The notes under the pieces: generated by a model
Database searches by the model: none
What the model saw: only the letters and a program-made list of their open reading frames with translations
What the model was told of the DNA's origin: nothing
Origin: Micromussa lordhowensis
Taxonomy: Eukaryota > Cnidaria > Anthozoa > Scleractinia > Lobophylliidae
Assembly: GCA_964020085.1 (NCBI GenBank)
Contig: OZ026606.1
Span: 11,448,297 to 11,512,296, forward strand
Direction: 5' to 3'
DNA length: 64,000 nt
Shown: positions 62,231 through 64,000 of the stretch, in pieces
Layout of the letters: the number at the start of each line of letters is the position of its first letter
Position numbering within the stretch: position 1 is the stretch's first letter
Position numbers and translations under genes: made by a program

Positions 62231-62328
62231 TGTAATGTATGCTAATGCCATGCCTATACTAGGCATGACGGGTAGCTAATTAAATCAGTCGTTGCACTCA
62301 ACATGGCGTGGTTTGGTCGTACATTACA
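62231..62328 (+). repeat. 3' LTR, 98 bp
   Basis: Identical by eye to 57862-57959. Confidence 0.95.
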
Positions 62329-62746
62329 ACTAGTAAATGAAAATCTGGCGAAAAGGAAATTGACTTTTTCGCCCGATTTGTTTACTAGTATATTTAAACT
62401 ATTTTTTTATACTAGTAAATGAAAATCTGGCGAAAAGGAAATTGACTTTTTCGCCCGATTTGTTTACTAGTATATTAAACTATTTTTTATACTAGTAAAT
62501 GAAAATCTGGCGAAAAGGAAATTGACTTTCTCGCGATTTGTTTACTAGTATATTTAAACTATTTTTTTATACTAGTAAATGAAAATCTGGCGAAAAGGAA
62601 ATCGACTTTTTCGCCCGATTTGTTTACTAGTATATTAAACTATTTTTTATACTAGTAAATGAAAATCTGGCGAAAAGGAAATCGACTTTTTCGCCCGATT
62701 TGTTTACTAGTATATTTAAACTATTTTTTATACTGGTAAATGACAA
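62329..62746 (+). repeat. Hairpin-unit tandem array, + orientation
   Basis: Five units with starts at 62329, 62411, 62491, 62571 and 62651 and a degenerate sixth at 62732; period 80-82 bp. Each unit folds on itself (arms actagtaaa/tttactagt and aaatctggcgaaaa/ttttcgcccgattt) and is separated by 'tatatttaaactattttttt'-type spacer. Original array is continuous with 57714-57861, before the LTR element inserted. Confidence 0.9.
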
Positions 62747-63405
62747 ACTGGCGGAAAAGTGTGGAAAGGCTCAAATGGACCTTTTTGGTGCTAAGGCCGG
62801 GAAATCGTGCTAAAAATCTATTTATCACCGAAATCTGCGATATTCATTTCAGCGCAACATCGCAAAAATGTGCCCAGCATGTGCTGCGGTTTCTGGATAG
62901 ACTTTTTTCTTTCACCCGATTAGTCGAACTTCTGTTGTTAGATAAACCAAGGGTAAACCCTACGACTTGGTTCGGGAAACGTCATGGGTAATTCTTTTTT
63001 TCTTTTGGGCAACTAATGTTTAATCAAATGTTTGTCTGCGTTAAACAAGGTGTTAAAACGTGAAAGTGTTTGGTTTCCAAACAATCTTTGTTCATGTTTG
63101 ATCACGAAACATTTCCCGAGTGGACAGGGTTTAATGTCTATTAACTCGCAATTTTTAAGGTAGGATCACATTTTCCATTACAGTACAGTAAAATCTGCAC
63201 TCAGTGGACCCCATATTAAAACTCTCAAAACCTATTTATGAAACGAACACGGCTGTACTAAGCAGACAGCTTTGTTATCTTGGGTGTCCATAATAACAAT
63301 ACTTGTGGTTTCCCTGAGAATTTTAAATTTCCGTGTTTTTTCACCGCTTGATGATGCCAAGACGACCGTCAAAGCGGTCACGCATGTTAAGGAAAAAAGC
63401 TCGAT
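62747..63405. other. Unique centre between inverted hairpin arrays
   Basis: About 660 bases of non-repetitive DNA between the two oppositely oriented arrays. No transposase or other domain recognised; small open frames (for example 62740-62991) are not convincing. Confidence 0.5.
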
Positions 63406-63882
63406 CAACAAATCGGGCGAAAAAGTCAATTTCTTTCTCGCCAGATTTTCATTTACTAGTATAAAAAATTTTTTAAATATACTAGTAAACAAATCGGGCG
63501 AAAAAGTCAATTTCTTTCTCGCCAGATTTTCATTTACTAGTATAAAAATTAGTTTAATATACTAGTAAACAAATCGGGTGAAAAAGTAAATTTCCTTTTC
63601 GCCAGTTTGTCATTTACTAGTATAAAAAATAGTTTAATAAACTAGTAAACAAATCGGGCGAAAAAGTCAATTTCTTTCTCGCCAGTTTGTCATTTACTAG
63701 TATAAAAATTAGTTTTAATATACTAGTAAACAAATCGGGCGAAAAAGTCAATTTCCTTTTCGCCAGATTTTCATTTACTAGTATAAAAAAATAGTTTAAT
63801 ATACTAGTAAACAAATCGGGCGAAAAAGTCAATTTCCTTTTCGCCAGATTTTCATTTACTAGTATAAAAAATAGTTTAATAT
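63406..63882 (-). repeat. Hairpin-unit tandem array, inverted orientation
   Basis: Six units of the same family in reverse complement ('acaaatcgggcgaaaaagtc...'), unit joins 'actagtaaac' at 63481, 63561, 63641, 63722 and 63803. Because the unit is close to 81 bp, repeat translation makes long artificial open frames on both strands. Confidence 0.9.
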
Positions 63883-64000
63883 CATGAGAAGACACAAGTG
63901 ATTTCTACTGTAAGTATGGTCTCCCGCGGAGATTTTTGTTTTGCGGTTGAGGCAGGCGTTATAATCTGTCGTCTGCGGTTTCAGTCACTGTCAGGTCGCT
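63883..64000. other. Flank after the inverted array
   Basis: Non-repetitive DNA; nothing recognised in the remaining bases. Confidence 0.3.

Larger units (their letters stand above)
57862..62328 (+). mobile_element. Complete Gypsy-type LTR retrotransposon, 4467 bp
   Basis: Bounded by identical 98-bp LTRs (TG...CA) and a 5-bp TSD ACTAG (57857-57861 and 62329-62333). It contains a PBS, gag with zinc knuckles, protease, reverse transcriptase, RNase H, integrase and a PPT, in Ty3/Gypsy order. Reading frames are interrupted twice (near 58150-58165 and near 60360-60375), so this copy is probably not autonomous although structurally young. No envelope-like gene was found. It is inserted into a hairpin-unit array. 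Confidence 0.95.

Noticed and set aside
57714..63882. CRISPR-like array
   Set aside because: The spacers are themselves near-identical AT-rich sequence, the units are 80 bp hairpins, and the context is a eukaryotic genome; it is a satellite or foldback repeat.
63617..63895. Minus-strand 92-codon open frame with repeated NENLAKRKLTFSPDLFTSI-like peptide
   Set aside because: It is a translation of the 81-bp hairpin units; openness follows from a unit length divisible by three, and both strands are open.

Overview
The window looks like an AT-rich animal genome, most likely a cnidarian and probably an anthozoan such as a coral. I infer this from the intron-poor class A GPCR genes, a PAN/EGF secreted-protein gene split by introns, many non-autonomous DNA transposons, truncated LINEs, a Gypsy-type LTR element and a large intact Polinton/Maverick. 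This is recognition from sequence alone; no database was searched.

Layout. Positions 1-25.5 kb are host DNA. It holds one class A GPCR on the + strand (3170-4264), a three-exon minus-strand gene for a secreted PAN + EGF + C-terminal-domain protein (11597 down to 6481, splice phases consistent), and a second GPCR on the minus strand (13502-14614). Scattered through it are LINE 3' ends and six short non-autonomous DNA elements, five of them with clear target-site duplications or matched ends. Positions 25510-45631 are a complete Polinton of 20,122 bp. It has 242-bp inverted terminal repeats that look identical, and a 6-bp target-site duplication CTCGCT. Positions 45.6-54 kb are apparently non-coding host DNA with small tandem duplications. 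At 55.2-57.6 kb lies a near-identical duplicate of the second GPCR and its upstream region. Positions 57.6-63.9 kb hold a foldback-like structure: tandem arrays of about 80-bp hairpin units face each other in inverted orientation. A complete Gypsy-type retrotransposon (57862-62328, identical 98-bp LTRs, TSD ACTAG) sits inside one array.

The Polinton has every core module. Capsid: double jelly-roll major capsid, single jelly-roll minor capsid, pVI/VII-like basic proteins. Packaging: FtsK/HerA-type ATPase. Maturation: adenain-type protease. Integration: DDE integrase with chromodomain. Replication: protein-primed type DNA polymerase B with an HNH/endonuclease VII-like insert, plus a possible ssDNA-binding protein. 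Entry: two fibre-like proteins sharing one N-terminal anchor, and a zinc-ribbon/phospholipase A2-like protein. At the right end, five bases from the ITR, is a protein I recognise as similar to the poxvirus/NCLDV late transcription factor VLTF3. Almost every Polinton gene has a TATATA-like string touching or within about 4 nt of its start codon. A dedicated late-transcription module (VLTF3-like factor plus a uniform start-site motif) is therefore the most exciting reading of the window.

The genes lacking that motif at an in-frame ATG are also the ones out of frame with what lies upstream. The protease follows an A17 run, the integrase follows an A10 run, the VLTF3-like ORF follows an A8 run, and the tail of the 288-aa gene follows an in-frame TGA. 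So the element is either young but slightly decayed, affected by assembly errors in homopolymers, or uses poly(A) slippage. Sequence alone cannot decide.
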